The notes under the pieces were generated by a model that was given only the letters and a program-made list of their open reading frames with translations, was not told where the DNA came from and ran no database searches. From contig NZ_CP059068.1 in NCBI RefSeq assembly GCF_017798165.1, forward strand, positions 3,534,001-3,598,000: a stretch of 64,000 nt of DNA, in the 5' to 3' direction. A program made the position numbers and the translations under genes. Position 1 is the stretch's first letter. Each line of letters opens with the position of its first letter. Shown one piece after another: positions 1 to 9,783 of the stretch. The DNA comes from Rhodoferax sp. AJA081-3 (GTDB lineage: Bacteria > Pseudomonadota > Gammaproteobacteria > Burkholderiales > Burkholderiaceae_C).

Positions 1-2553
1 GTGAGCAGGCCCAGCTCATTGACGCTGGCCTGGCCGGTGGCTGCGCCATTGCCGTCCACGGGGACGATGGTGGGCACGCCATCGGAGGCGCCATTGATGG
101 TGATGGAGAGCGTGGCGGTGGTGGTGTCGCCATCGCCGTCTGTCAGCGTGTAGGTATAGGAGTCGGTCAGGGTCTGACCGACGTTCAACGCGTTGACGGT
201 TGGGTTGGCGTTGTTCAGCGTGTAGGTGTAGGTGCCGTCGCTGTTCAAGACCAGGGAGCCATAGGTCAGGGCCACGGTGGCGGCGGTGACGGGGTGGCAT
301 TGGCATCAGCGCCCACGGTGTCGGCGCCTGTGCCGGTCAGCACGGAGCCGCTGACGGTGTTGGGTGCTGCATCCTCGGTGATGGAGGCGGAGTCGGCCAC
401 GGCAACCGGTGCTGTCCACGATCTGCACGACCAGGTGAGTTGCCGGTGTTGGAGCCACCGGCCAGGTCATTGACCGTCAGCGCGATGGTGTCGCTGCTCT
501 CGGTGGCGCCAGGCTGGTTCTGGGCGGCGTTCAAGGTGTAGCTGTAGGACAGCGCACCGGTGCCGGCATTGAAGCCGCTCAGTGTCAGAGTGCCTTCGCC
601 GGTGTTGATCACAACCGGCGTGCCGCCCAGGCCTGCCAACTGGGCAGCCGTAACGGTGGTGCCACCGACCACGATGCTGGCCAGACCGTCTGGGGCACTT
701 ACGGTGACAGTGCCTGTCGTGCTGTGGGATCCGTCATGCAAAGTGCCCGTGACCAGTCCCGCTTCATTCACCGTAGCCTGACCCGTCGCGCCGCCGTTTC
801 CATCTACAGGAACGATGCTTGGAAGACCGTCTGTGTGTCCGTTGATTGTGATGGTGAGTACAGCGGTGGTCGTGTCCCCATCACCGTCGGTGAGGGTGTA
901 GGTGTAACTGTCGACAAGTGACTGGCCATCTTTCAATGCATTCACTGAAGCATTGGCGTTGTTGAGGGTGTAGGTGTAGCTTCCATTGGACTGCAGATTC
1001 AACGTGCCGTAGGTCAGGCTGATAGTCCCGGCTGTGGGCGATACCGGCGTGGCGTTGGCATCAGCGCCCACGGTGTCGTTCGTCAAGACTGTGCCGCTGA
1101 CCGTATTGGGTGCCGCATCTTCCGAAATGGCGACGCTGTCAGAAACGGCGGTAGGTGTGTGGTCAATGATCTGCACGACCAAATTGCCCGAGCTGGTGCC
1201 TCCACCCAGGTCATTGACCGTCAGGGCAATGGTGTCGACGCTCTGTGTTGCGCCAGGCTGGTTCTGGGCGGCATTAAGGGTGTAGCTGTAGGACAACGCG
1301 CCGGTGCCGGCGACATAACCTGTCAGGGTCAGGGTACCTTCGCCGGTGTTGATCACCACGGGTGTGGTGCCCAGGGCTGCCAACTGGGCAGTGGTGACGG
1401 TGGTGCCGCCAACAACGACGCTGGCCAACCCATCGGGCGCGGTCACCGTGATGGAGCCGGTAGTGGTCTCGCTGGTATTGCCTACGGTGAGCAGGCCGAT
1501 TTCATTGACTGTTGCCTGGCCGGTGGCTGCGCCATTGCCGTCATTGGGCGTGATGGTGGGCACACCATCGGTGCGGCCATTGATAGTGATGGTCAACGTT
1601 GCCGTCGTTGCATCACCGTTGCCGTCGGTCAGGGTATAGGTATAGCTGTCAGCAAGTGTCTGGCCATTCTTGAGCGCGTTAACCGCTGGCAGGCTGTTAT
1701 TCAGCGCGTAGGTGTAGGTGCCATCGCTATTCAATACGAGCGAACCATAGGTCAACGTTACATTGGCAGCGGTTACCGGTGCGGCATTGGCGTCGGTACC
1801 CACGGTATCGTTGGTCAAGACCGATCCCGTAACGGTATTGGGTGCTGCATCTTCAGCAATGGAGGCGCCATCGTTCACAGCCACGGGCACACTATTGACA
1901 GGGGTGACTGAAGGTGGTGTTGGCGTGGGAGTCGGCACCGGAGTGGGGACCGGTACAGGATCGGGTGCTGCAGAGATTGGGGGCGTAGGCGTGGGAACCG
2001 GTGTTGGCGCTAAGGGAACATCCTCTTCGGGTGTCGGAACCGGATTATTTTGGGATTGGGCGCCAGCTACGCTTGTATCCGGTTGCCCATCGGCTGGCTC
2101 ACCTTCCCGGCTAATGGACAGAGGTGCAACACTTTCCTGAATCCGCATCAGGCGCACAAAACTGTGCGAGTCACTGCCATCGCCACCACCCAGCCCCGCG
2201 GCGGTGGATTCCAATTGGGTGGAGAGATCTCCGCCCGAGGCGATGATGCGCGCAACCTCCGCCGAGCCGCTGTTCAAATCGACAAGCGATGCTTCCGACT
2301 TGTCGGTAGGGGCCGTGCCCAACAAATTGGCATCGATCAGCAGTTCGCGTCCGGCCGCAACAATCAATGGCTGGCCATTGGGTAAAGCCAGTTCCAGACG
2401 TGTGCCGTCCTCGGTAACGACCTGCTGGCCTTCCTGCACCTCATCCCCCACCTTCAAGGCTCTGCGGTTACCGTTGGCGTCGACCAACCAGGCCTTGCCT
2501 TCCAAAATAACAACAATGCCACGCGCCTGAGCAGAAACTTGATTGGTAGCCAT
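1..2553 (-). CDS. LapA-like giant adhesin, N-terminal part, frame disrupted, runs off the left edge
   Basis: N-terminal part of a large biofilm adhesin exported by a type I system. Residues about 10-75 match the retention module of LapA-type proteins, and TAAG at residues 117-120 matches the site cut by the periplasmic protease LapG. A Pro/Thr/Val-rich linker (about 168-220) follows. Then come alternating VCBS/cadherin-like units repeating about every 740 bp (compare positions 351, 1097 and 1829). A good ribosome site (AAGGA) precedes the ATG at 2553. The frame is open from 2553 to about 447, then stops at 337 after indels. Compared with the preceding repeat there are 4 extra bases near 443-448, 2 missing near 414 and 1 missing near 290. 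Repeat-type coding resumes in another frame down to base 1. Family identification is firm. Whether the breaks are real or assembly errors is open. Confidence 0.8.
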
Positions 2554-2654
2554 GGGGAATCCTTCGAATACAACAACACTAGATTGCTGTACTCTAAATA
2601 AGCCCAGGCCCCCGGTCTATTGTCCTTGGGTACAGGTAGGCCTGCCGGCCCGGG

Positions 2655-3293
2655 TCAGTGAATACCGTGCACCCGAAGCGCCAGTTGCAGGCGATCGGTG
2701 ATGTTGAGCTTGGTAAAAACCGCGCTCAAGTGGGCTTTGACAGTTCTTTCTGAAATGCCGCATTGGGCGGCGATGGCCTGGTTGGAGGCGCCATTGGCAG
2801 CCAGAACGGCCACTTCTATCTCCCGCTGCGTCAATGCCTCGCGCCAGCTGCTGTCTGGGACGGATGGCGGCGGGACCATACGGTTAACACCGTGGAGCAG
2901 GCGCTGCATCAGGGATTTGCCGATCCACACATGCCCCGTGTCGACCACTTCCCTGACTTGTTTCAGCGTTGCGGCGTCGGAATAGGCGTGGCAATAGGCC
3001 GCGCAACCGGCATCCAGCGCCTGCATGGCCTCGTCGTCGTTCGGGTTGGAGCTGGCGGCGACTATACGTAAGTGCTCGCTCTTCAGAGTGTCCTGCCACA
3101 CGGGGGCTGTCCATGCGGGATGGTTGGCGCGCGACAGATCGATCCAGGCGATGGAAGCACTGACCGGCCGGAGCCGCAAAAAGTCTTCCATGTTGGAGAC
3201 CACGGTTTGTTTGGTGGTTCCAAACGCCTTTTGCCAATGCGTGAGCAAGCCCTTGTCTTGTGTTACCAGAATGGTCGCCGGGTATCGCTTCAT
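2655..3293 (-). CDS. LuxR-family (NarL-type) DNA-binding regulator
   Basis: A 212-residue protein. The C-terminal ~65 residues form a LuxR/GerE helix-turn-helix: LTQREIEV, then SNQAIAAQCGISERTVKAHL. The N-terminal ~130 residues look like a degenerate receiver domain. An Asp in the WIDLS strand could be the phospho-acceptor, but the other receiver residues are not clear. The start codon overlaps the stop of the adaptor gene by 4 bases (ATGA), so it is probably translated with the export genes, and the adhesin gene starts about 100 bases downstream. It is therefore a candidate local regulator of the adhesin or exporter. No sensor kinase gene is adjacent. The role is inferred from position; the family call is secure. 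Confidence 0.85.
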   Translation of the reverse strand: MKRYPATILVTQDKGLLTHWQKAFGTTKQTVVSNMEDFLRLRPVSASIAWIDLSRANHPAWTAPVWQDTLKSEHLRIVAASSNPNDDEAMQALDAGCAAYCHAYSDAATLKQVREVVDTGHVWIGKSLMQRLLHGVNRMVPPPSVPDSSWREALTQREIEVAVLAANGASNQAIAAQCGISERTVKAHLSAVFTKLNITDRLQLALRVHGIH

Positions 3294-4741
3294 CGTTCCG
3301 TCATGGCCTTTGCTTTGGCTCTAAGTATGGGCTTCATCAAATAAGCAAGCACTGACTTCTTGCCAGTCAGGATGTCCACCTCGGCCACCATACCCGGGAT
3401 GATAGGGAATTTTTGACTTCCAATGCTGGTCGACAGGGTGCGCACCCGCACCAGAAAAAAGGCATTGCCTTTTTCATCGACCACGGTGTCGGCGCTGATG
3501 TGCTCCAGGGTTGCGTCCAGTCCACCATACGTCGCAAAGTCATAGGCTGTGAATTTGACCAAGGCCTTTTGACCGGGGTGCAAGAAAGCAATGTCCCGTG
3601 GCAGGACCCTCGCTTCGAGCAGCAGCGCGTCATCCGACGGCACAACTTCCACCAGATCCTTGCCCGGCTGCACCACGCCGCCGACGGTATTGACCTTCAG
3701 CTGTTTGATCGTGCCGTTGACCGGTGAACGGATCTCCGTTTGTTTGACCCGGTCTTCCAGCGCCGAGCTGCCTTCCAACAAGGCGTTGAGCTTGGCATTG
3801 GTTTCGCTGAGTTCGGAGCGTGCAATATTGCGGAAGGTGAGTTCCACCTCCTGGATCTTGCGGTTGGCTTCGGCCACTGCCGACTCCAGCCGGGGTATGT
3901 CGGAATTGGCGCTGTCCCGCTCACCACGGTAACGGGCGACGTCGCGCTCCAGCCGCAACAGCTCCACGTCCGAGATGGCCCCCGACTTAGCCAGCGGCCG
4001 TGTCATCTCCAGCTCACGCGCCGTCAGGTTGTAACTCTGGCTGGCCTGCTCCCGCTTGGCACGTACAGAAATCAGTTCTTGTGACCGCTGCGAAGCCTGT
4101 TGGCGCGACACACCGATGGTGGCATCCAGCTCCGCCCGCCGCGACTCGTACAGGGCGCGCTCCTGCTCCACGATTTCAGGTGCCTCGGATACCACTTCGT
4201 CTGGTGGCAAGAAGCGCGATCCTTCGGCCAGTGCCTTCAAGCGGGTGGCCTTTGCCAGCAAAGACAGGTACTGGGAACGGTTTTCCCGCAGGGAGGACAC
4301 CATGCGTGTCGGGTCCACCTTCAGCATCAGATCACCAATCTTGACGGTCTGGCCCTCCTTGACCAGGATCTCCGACACAATGCCGCCGTCCAGGCTCTGC
4401 AGGATTTGCACCTGCCGCGAAGGAATGACCTTGCCTTCGCCCCGCGTCACCTCATCTAGCACCGCAAAGTTGGCCCACAACAACAATATAAATACCGCAA
4501 TGACACTGATCCACACCAGCACGCGTGCGCCCCTCGGGGTCTGCTCCGCAATGGCCCAATCGGCGTTGGCGTCGAACTCGGTGTCCAGTTCATTGTGTTT
4601 GCCGGCCAGGGCCTGCATCAACCAGTCAAGCCCACGCGAACAGGCCTGGTAAAAGCGATCCCAAGCCACGGCCCACTTAGGCTTGGCCGGTGCGGGAGCC
4701 GCTGCTGATGCAGGGACGGGGGTTTCTGTGTCGGTTGTCAT
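3290..4741 (-). CDS. lapC: HlyD/LapC-type type I secretion periplasmic adaptor
   Basis: Membrane fusion protein linking the inner-membrane ABC exporter to an outer-membrane channel. The protein is 483 residues, usual for the LapC/HlyD class. It has a short cytoplasmic N-terminus rich in Ala/Pro and one transmembrane segment (about residues 74-92). A lipoyl/barrel-sandwich half follows (VTRGEGKVIPS region), then a long Arg/Glu-rich coiled coil (about 160-330) and a C-terminal beta-barrel with the typical VVDEKGNAFFLVRVR pattern. It overlaps the exporter stop by one base (TGATG) and the regulator start by four, so all three are one transcription unit. No TolC/LapE gene is visible in the window, so the outer-membrane partner must be encoded elsewhere. 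Confidence 0.9.
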   Translation of the reverse strand: MTTDTETPVPASAAAPAPAKPKWAVAWDRFYQACSRGLDWLMQALAGKHNELDTEFDANADWAIAEQTPRGARVLVWISVIAVFILLLWANFAVLDEVTRGEGKVIPSRQVQILQSLDGGIVSEILVKEGQTVKIGDLMLKVDPTRMVSSLRENRSQYLSLLAKATRLKALAEGSRFLPPDEVVSEAPEIVEQERALYESRRAELDATIGVSRQQASQRSQELISVRAKREQASQSYNLTARELEMTRPLAKSGAISDVELLRLERDVARYRGERDSANSDIPRLESAVAEANRKIQEVELTFRNIARSELSETNAKLNALLEGSSALEDRVKQTEIRSPVNGTIKQLKVNTVGGVVQPGKDLVEVVPSDDALLLEARVLPRDIAFLHPGQKALVKFTAYDFATYGGLDATLEHISADTVVDEKGNAFFLVRVRTLSTSIGSQKFPIIPGMVAEVDILTGKKSVLAYLMKPILRAKAKAMTER

Positions 4742-6927
4742 CAGGCGGCCCTGCCTACTCTGCCGCTTTGCAGCGCTTCCACGACCTGGGCTTTGGGACC
4801 ATCGGCCATGATTTTTCCGTTGTCCAAAACAATAAGCCGGTCCACCAGTTCCAGCAGCGATGTGCGGTGGGTGACCAGGATCACGGTTTTGCCCCGGGTG
4901 AAACGCTGCAGCCTGGCCTTGAGCAGGTCTTCGCTCTGGTGGTCCATGGCGCTGCTGGGTTCGTCCAGCAGCAGGATAGGTGAGTCGTTCAGCACGGCGC
5001 GGGCAATACCCACTGCCTGCCGTTGACCGCCCGAGAGGGACTCCCCCCGCTCACCAATCAACATGTCAAAACCCCGCGGATGGCGGTTGGCAAATTCGGT
5101 GACACCCGCCACTTCGGCCGCGGCGATCACATCCTGGTCATCGGCAAACGGTGCGCCCAGCGCGATGTTTTCCTTCAGTGTGCCAAAAAACAGGCTGACG
5201 TCCTGCGATACAAAACCTGCCGCACGGCGCAGCTCAGCGGGGTCAATTTGCCGTAGGTCAATACCGTCAATCAGGATAGCGCCCTCGGTCGGCTGGTACA
5301 GCCCCAGCACCAGGCGCTGGATGGTGGACTTGCCCGAACCTACCCGGCCGATAAAGGCAATCTTTTCCCCCGCCTGTATCTTGAACGACACGTTGCGCAA
5401 CACCGCTTGTTGCTGGCCCGGGTAGGAGAAGCTGACGTTTTTGAACTCAATGGAGCCCTGGAACCCGTTTCTGTGCAAGAAGACCGAAGCATCGGCACGC
5501 TCGGGCTGGGTTTTCATGTGCTGCTCGACCGATGCCAGACCACTCTTGGCATTGTGGTACTGCATCAGCAAGCCTGCCACCTGCCCAAACGGCGCCATGG
5601 CCCGGCCCGCCAGCATGGAGGCGGCGATGATGCCACCCATGCTCAACTGGTTGTCGACCAGCAGGTACACACCCACAATGACCACCACCACGGTGACGAA
5701 TTGCTGCAGAAACTGCACCATGCTCATGATGGTGGAGGACAGCAGCTTCAGCTTGGTGCCCGTCTGCGCCAGAAACACCGTGGTCTGCTCCCATTTGCGC
5801 TGAAAGGCGCTTTCGGCCACCATGAACTTCACGGTCTCAATGCCGACCAGGCTCTCCACCAGGGTGGCATTGCGCTGCGACGTGGCCCGTTGGGTCACCT
5901 CAACCAGCTCCTGCATTTTTTGCTGCACCACCATCGAGGCCACGATCAGCACCACAATACAAAACAGCGGAGGCAACACCAGCCAGGGTGAAATCCACGC
6001 AATCACCACAAAAAACACCAACACAAAGGGAATGTCCACCAGGGTCGTGATCGTGGCCGATGCGACAAACTCCCGCACCGACTCAAACGCCCGCAGGTTG
6101 GCAGCAAACGAACCCACCGACGCCGGACGGTCCGCCATGCCCAACCCCAGCACACGCTCCATGATGCGGGCCGACAGTGTGACGTCGATGCGTTTACCCG
6201 CCGTATCCAGTATGTAAGAGCGCAACACCCGCAGCAGGGTGTCAAACAGCATCATCAGGAAAACGCCGATGGACAACACCCACAGGGTCTCCTCGGCACG
6301 GTTGGGCACCACGCGGTCATACACCGTCATGGAAAACAGGGGCATGACCAGCGCAAAAATATTGATCAGCAATGCTGCCAGCAGGCTGTCGCGGTACAGC
6401 CGCCAGTTCTGCATGACCACGCTCCAGAACCAGTGTTGGGACTTGAGCTCACCACTGCCCGGCGTGCGCGGATCGAACTTGTAGACCGGCCGCAGAAAGC
6501 AGACGATGCCGGCGTACAGGTGTTCCAGCTCCTCGCGGGTCAGGATGTCGGCCGACTCCCCGTTCTCCGGGAAGCGGACCCGGGCGTTTCCGTCCGGCAT
6601 CCACTCCAGCAACACGCAGGCCTGGTTTTCCTTTAGCAACAGCACCACGGGCAGCAGCCCGGGGCGCAGCGCGTCCAGCGTGCGGCGTGCCAGCTTGGCG
6701 GTTAGGCCGGCGCGGCCCGCCGCACGTGGCAACAGGTCGGGCGTGATGCGGTTGCCCTCCAGCGGTAGCCCTGCCGACAGGGCTTCCAGTGTGGTGGTGA
6801 TGCCGTAAATCTTGGCAATGGCGATGACGCTGTCCAGCAGCGGGTCAAAGCGCAGGCTGTGCTCACCTATCCGTCTGGCACTCGGGTTGCTCGCAGTCTC
6901 ACTGCTGCTTGGCAAGGGGTCTGACAT
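4741..6927 (-). CDS. lapB: LapB-type type I secretion ABC permease/ATPase
   Basis: Inner-membrane exporter of 728 residues, predicted to drive secretion of the adhesin encoded downstream. The N-terminal ~150 residues resemble a C39 peptidase-like domain, but the segment around IYGITTTLEAL lacks the catalytic Cys. This is typical of the LapB subgroup, which does not cut a leader. A six-helix ABC membrane domain spans about 175-460. The nucleotide-binding domain shows Walker A (GRVGSGKST), the signature LSGGQRQ and Walker B ILLLDEPSSAMD. It is the first gene of a minus-strand operon that continues into the adaptor and the regulator. The substrate assignment follows from the adjacent retention-module adhesin. 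Confidence 0.93.
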   Translation of the reverse strand: MSDPLPSSSETASNPSARRIGEHSLRFDPLLDSVIAIAKIYGITTTLEALSAGLPLEGNRITPDLLPRAAGRAGLTAKLARRTLDALRPGLLPVVLLLKENQACVLLEWMPDGNARVRFPENGESADILTREELEHLYAGIVCFLRPVYKFDPRTPGSGELKSQHWFWSVVMQNWRLYRDSLLAALLINIFALVMPLFSMTVYDRVVPNRAEETLWVLSIGVFLMMLFDTLLRVLRSYILDTAGKRIDVTLSARIMERVLGLGMADRPASVGSFAANLRAFESVREFVASATITTLVDIPFVLVFFVVIAWISPWLVLPPLFCIVVLIVASMVVQQKMQELVEVTQRATSQRNATLVESLVGIETVKFMVAESAFQRKWEQTTVFLAQTGTKLKLLSSTIMSMVQFLQQFVTVVVVIVGVYLLVDNQLSMGGIIAASMLAGRAMAPFGQVAGLLMQYHNAKSGLASVEQHMKTQPERADASVFLHRNGFQGSIEFKNVSFSYPGQQQAVLRNVSFKIQAGEKIAFIGRVGSGKSTIQRLVLGLYQPTEGAILIDGIDLRQIDPAELRRAAGFVSQDVSLFFGTLKENIALGAPFADDQDVIAAAEVAGVTEFANRHPRGFDMLIGERGESLSGGQRQAVGIARAVLNDSPILLLDEPSSAMDHQSEDLLKARLQRFTRGKTVILVTHRTSLLELVDRLIVLDNGKIMADGPKAQVVEALQSGRVGRAA

Positions 6928-6978
6928 AGGTGGGTGGTGTTGGCGATGGTGGGGTTGTACGTGCGGCGTGGGTTGGCG

Positions 6979-7302
6979 TTACAGCAGGCGGTCGTCGCTG
7001 CCCAGCAGGTTCAGGGCACCGTGGATGCGGTTGCGCAGACCCTTGCGCACCATCAGCTTTTTCTGCGCTGCGGGCGGCAGGTCGGTCTGGTGGATCACGT
7101 TTTTCAGGATCAGCGTATCGATCAAGTCTTCCAGCACCCGCACAAAACCGGCATCCACCGCGTCAAAGGCGGGCTCAGTCGCCGACGCCTTAAAGAACTG
7201 CACAATCTCCGGCGCGTTCTCTTCCATGGGTTCACTGCCAGGCTGTTGCTGCCGGGATACCGATTGAACCGTGCCATCGGAATTTCTGAGTACATGGAAC
7301 AT
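6979..7302 (-). CDS. Small conserved protein of unknown function
   Basis: About 107 residues from the ATG at 7302 (MFHVLRNSDGTV). The same frame is open upstream to 7410, but that extension looks like non-coding sequence. The body is acidic then basic, with the pattern FVRVLEDLIDTLILKN followed by DLPPAAQKKLMVRKGLR. From memory this resembles a short Burkholderiales protein often carried under a misleading tryptophan-synthase-beta-like label. No catalytic motif is visible. It lies between the secretion operon and mnmA on the same strand. No clear ribosome site precedes either start, so the start is uncertain. Function unknown. Confidence 0.6.
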   Translation of the reverse strand: MFHVLRNSDGTVQSVSRQQQPGSEPMEENAPEIVQFFKASATEPAFDAVDAGFVRVLEDLIDTLILKNVIHQTDLPPAAQKKLMVRKGLRNRIHGALNLLGSDDRLL

Positions 7303-7416
7303 AGGGTTTTTGCTCGGAACAGGAAGCGTGCTAAGCCCAACGTGGCATACGCCTGTGCCATGGATATTAGCACCGGGTTCCTGCAGTTTGTGCGAACCCC
7401 GTGCTGGCATTTGCCC

Positions 7417-8562
7417 TTAGGCGTTGGCCTGGGCCGATGCAATCACGCCGCCACCCAGGCAGACATCCCCGTCGTACAACACGGCCGACTGGCCGGGCGT
7501 CACCGCCCACTGTGCCTGAGCAAACCGCAATGCAAAACCCTGAAGGCCTGCGTCTTCCACGTGGCAAGGCGCGTCACTTTGCCGGTAGCGGGTTTTGGCG
7601 GCGATATCGGTCTGCACGGGGGCAAAGCCAGCAGTCCAGCTCACATCCTGGGCTTGCAGGGTATGGGACTGCAGCCAGGGGTGGTCATGCCCCTGCACCA
7701 CCCACAGGGTGTTGGTGGCCATGTCCTTGCGGGCGACAAACCACGGTTCGTGTTCGCCGCCGCCCTTTTGTGCACCCTTGGCCTTGATGCCGCCGATGCC
7801 CAGGCCCTGGCGCTGGCCCAGGGTGTAAAAGCTCAGGCCCTGGTGTTCGCCGATCAGGCGACCCCGAGCATCACGCATGGGGCCGGGCTCCTTGGCGATG
7901 TAGCGGTTCAAAAATTCGCGGAACGGGCGTTCACCAATGAAACAAATGCCGGTGGAGTCTTTCTTCTTCGCATTGGGCAGGCCAATCTCTTCGGCGATCT
8001 GGCGTACCTGTGTCTTGTGCAGCTCCCCCACCGGGAACAGAGTTTTGGACAGCTGGGCCTGGTTCAGGCGGTGTAGAAAGTAGCTTTGATCTTTGGAGGG
8101 GTCCAGGCCTTTGAGCAGTTCATGCAGCCCCGTTTGCGGGTTCTGCCGGACACGGGCGTAATGCCCCGTGGCGATCTTCTCGGCGCCCAGGCGCATGGCA
8201 TGGTCTAGGAACGATTTGAACTTGATCTCGGCATTGCACAGGATGTCCGGGTTGGGCGTGCGCCCGGCCTGGTATTCGCGCAAAAACTCGGCAAATACGC
8301 GGTCTTTGTATTCGGCCGCAAAGTTGACGTGTTCGATCTCGATGCCCAGAACGTCTGCAACCGCAGCGGCATCGACAAAATCTATATTGGAGGTGCAATA
8401 GCCCGGGTCGTCGGTGCCAGCATCGGGCGCACGGTCGTCATCTTCCCAATTTTTCATGAAGATGCCAATGACCTCATGGCCCTGCTTTTTGAGCAGGTGG
8501 GCGGTGACCGCTGAATCCACACCACCACTCAGACCTACCACCACGCGTTGCTTGCTGCTCAT
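7417..8562 (-). CDS. mnmA: tRNA-specific 2-thiouridylase MnmA
   Basis: Inserts sulfur at C2 of the wobble uridine (U34) in tRNAs for Lys, Glu and Gln, using ATP and sulfur relayed by the Tus system. The 381-residue length is standard. The N-terminal PP-loop [10 protein letters not shown] (about residues 9-18) activates the uridine. The catalytic Cys lies in the [11 protein letters not shown] region and the second, persulfide-carrying Cys in [13 protein letters not shown] beta-barrel domain forms the C-terminus. In many proteobacteria mnmA sits beside a NudJ-type Nudix gene; here the biotin genes and a lipoprotein gene separate them. Start ATG at 8562. Confidence 0.96.
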   Translation of the reverse strand: MSSKQRVVVGLSGGVDSAVTAHLLKKQGHEVIGIFMKNWEDDDRAPDAGTDDPGYCTSNIDFVDAAAVADVLGIEIEHVNFAAEYKDRVFAEFLREYQAGRTPNPDILCNAEIKFKSFLDHAMRLGAEKIATGHYARVRQNPQTGLHELLKGLDPSKDQSYFLHRLNQAQLSKTLFPVGELHKTQVRQIAEEIGLPNAKKKDSTGICFIGERPFREFLNRYIAKEPGPMRDARGRLIGEHQGLSFYTLGQRQGLGIGGIKAKGAQKGGGEHEPWFVARKDMATNTLWVVQGHDHPWLQSHTLQAQDVSWTAGFAPVQTDIAAKTRYRQSDAPCHVEDAGLQGFALRFAQAQWAVTPGQSAVLYDGDVCLGGGVIASAQANA

Positions 8563-8606
8563 GGTGTGATTTTACGGGGCATGGCCTTCCCCAGGCGTTC
8601 TAAGGG

Positions 8607-8660
8607 AAATACGGCCATAGCCCCCGTAATATATACCTCTTATGCTACATAAATTGTAGC
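8607..8660 (+). repeat. Dispersed short repeat, family A, copy 1
   Basis: Copy of a roughly 55-bp element with the layout AAAT-x-CGGCC-x-TAGCCCCCGT, an AT-rich middle, then a small hairpin. Here the hairpin is GCTAC-ATAAATT-GTAGC at 8644-8660. It lies upstream of mnmA, between it and the 3' end of the collagen-like lipoprotein gene. Similar copies are at 12472, 26583 (reverse), 37203, 42628, 58211 and 58672. Confidence 0.7.
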
Positions 8661-8669
8661 AACTTGGTG

Positions 8670-9020
8670 TTACTTCTGCGCGGGCACAGGAACCACCACG
8701 ATGGTGTCACCGGTTTTGCCAGTGCGGCCGGTGTCACCCTTGGCGCCGTCGTAGCCTGTAGCGCCGGTTGCGCCGGTAGATCCCGTCGAGCCGGTAGCGC
8801 CCGTGCCGCCGTCACTGCCGGTGGCACCTGTGGCGCCCGTGGCTCCGGCGGGGCCGGGTACGGCCACATTGGTGCCGGTAGCGCCGGTGGCACCGGTTGC
8901 GCCAGGCGCGCCTGCGGGACCTGGGGTGCTGATCACCACGGGTGCCGGTGCGCTGGCGGGATTACAGGCAGCCAGGCCAAAGGCGGTCAACAGGGTGGCG
9001 AGTAGCAGTGTGATTTTCAT
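8670..9020 (-). CDS. Collagen-like repeat lipoprotein
   Basis: Predicted lipoprotein of 116 residues from the ATG at 9020, preceded by AAGGA. The signal peptide ends in a lipobox (LTAFGLAAC), so the mature protein starts at Cys and is membrane anchored. The rest is a Gly-X-Y collagen-like array: about 6 triplets, a break at VAVP, then about 16 triplets dominated by GAT, GST and GPA. A short hydrophobic tail ends in VVVPVPAQK. Bacterial collagen-like proteins form triple helices on the cell surface; any specific role here is unknown. The array is GC-rich and repetitive at DNA level, so copy number may vary or be misassembled. It lies between mnmA and bioD, all on the minus strand. Confidence 0.75.
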   Translation of the reverse strand: MKITLLLATLLTAFGLAACNPASAPAPVVISTPGPAGAPGATGATGATGTNVAVPGPAGATGATGATGSDGGTGATGSTGSTGATGATGYDGAKGDTGRTGKTGDTIVVVPVPAQK

Positions 9021-9075
9021 GGGGTGTCCTTGAATGGATGAGGGGTTGATGTCCACCGCACGGTACCGCGTTGCG

Positions 9076-9783
9076 CTACATCCCTCCGTGCGCCAGCCCA
9101 CCCAACACCCAATCTCTTTCCAGATAGGGGGCTACGGCAACATGCCCCGGGTCTGCGAGCCGTGGCACATGGCCCCAGCAGGGCGCTTGCAGACCGTCTG
9201 CCGCATGGGCCAAGGCCGCCAGGTTGTCGGCCAGGTAGGGCATGTCGGCATCCACCACGTTGGCCACCCAGGCCACCAGATGCAAGCCCCGTGCGCGCAC
9301 CGCCTCGGCGGTCAACAAGGCGTGGCTGATACATCCCAGGCGCATGCCCACCACCAGAATCACAGGCAGCTGCAGGTCTACGGCCAGATCCGCCGTGTCC
9401 CAACCCGTGGTCAGCGGCACCCGAAAGCCCCCCACACCTTCCACCACGGTGACATCGGCACGTGCCGCCACGGCCCGGACAGCCGACAACACGGCATCGC
9501 GGGAGATCTGGATGCCTTCGAGCTGGGCTGCAATGTGGGGTGCGCAGGCGGCGCGCAGTTGCAACGGGCCGACCTCGGCATCCCGCAGATCCATATTGCT
9601 GGCCAGGCGCAGCCGCTGCACATCTTCATTGACCCAATGGCCATCGACCCAATCCTGCCCAGCGGCCAGTGGTTTGACAGCCGCCGTCCGGTAGCCGGCT
9701 TGGCCCAGCAGATGGACCAGGCCTGCACTGACACAGGTTTTGCCGATGTCGGTGTCGGTACCGGTGACAAAAAAGCCCTTCAT
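9076..9783 (-). CDS. bioD: Dethiobiotin synthetase BioD
   Basis: ATP-dependent carboxylation and ring closure of 7,8-diaminopelargonate to dethiobiotin, the next-to-last step of biotin synthesis. The protein is 235 residues from the ATG at 9783. A P-loop-like motif [10 protein letters not shown] is at the N-terminus, followed by AAVKPLAAG and the [12 protein letters not shown] segment typical of the family. The start overlaps the bioF stop by four bases (ATGA), indicating coupled translation. The frame is open further upstream, but that part overlaps bioF and is not real. Last gene of the bioA-bioF-bioD operon; bioB is not in the window. Confidence 0.94.
   Translation of the reverse strand: MKGFFVTGTDTDIGKTCVSAGLVHLLGQAGYRTAAVKPLAAGQDWVDGHWVNEDVQRLRLASNMDLRDAEVGPLQLRAACAPHIAAQLEGIQISRDAVLSAVRAVAARADVTVVEGVGGFRVPLTTGWDTADLAVDLQLPVILVVGMRLGCISHALLTAEAVRARGLHLVAWVANVVDADMPYLADNLAALAHAADGLQAPCWGHVPRLADPGHVAVAPYLERDWVLGGLAHGGM

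Noticed and set aside
8690..8930. Short direct repeats that could suggest a CRISPR array
   Set aside because: The repeats are 9-base collagen codon triplets within an open frame, with no spacers of constant length and no cas genes.
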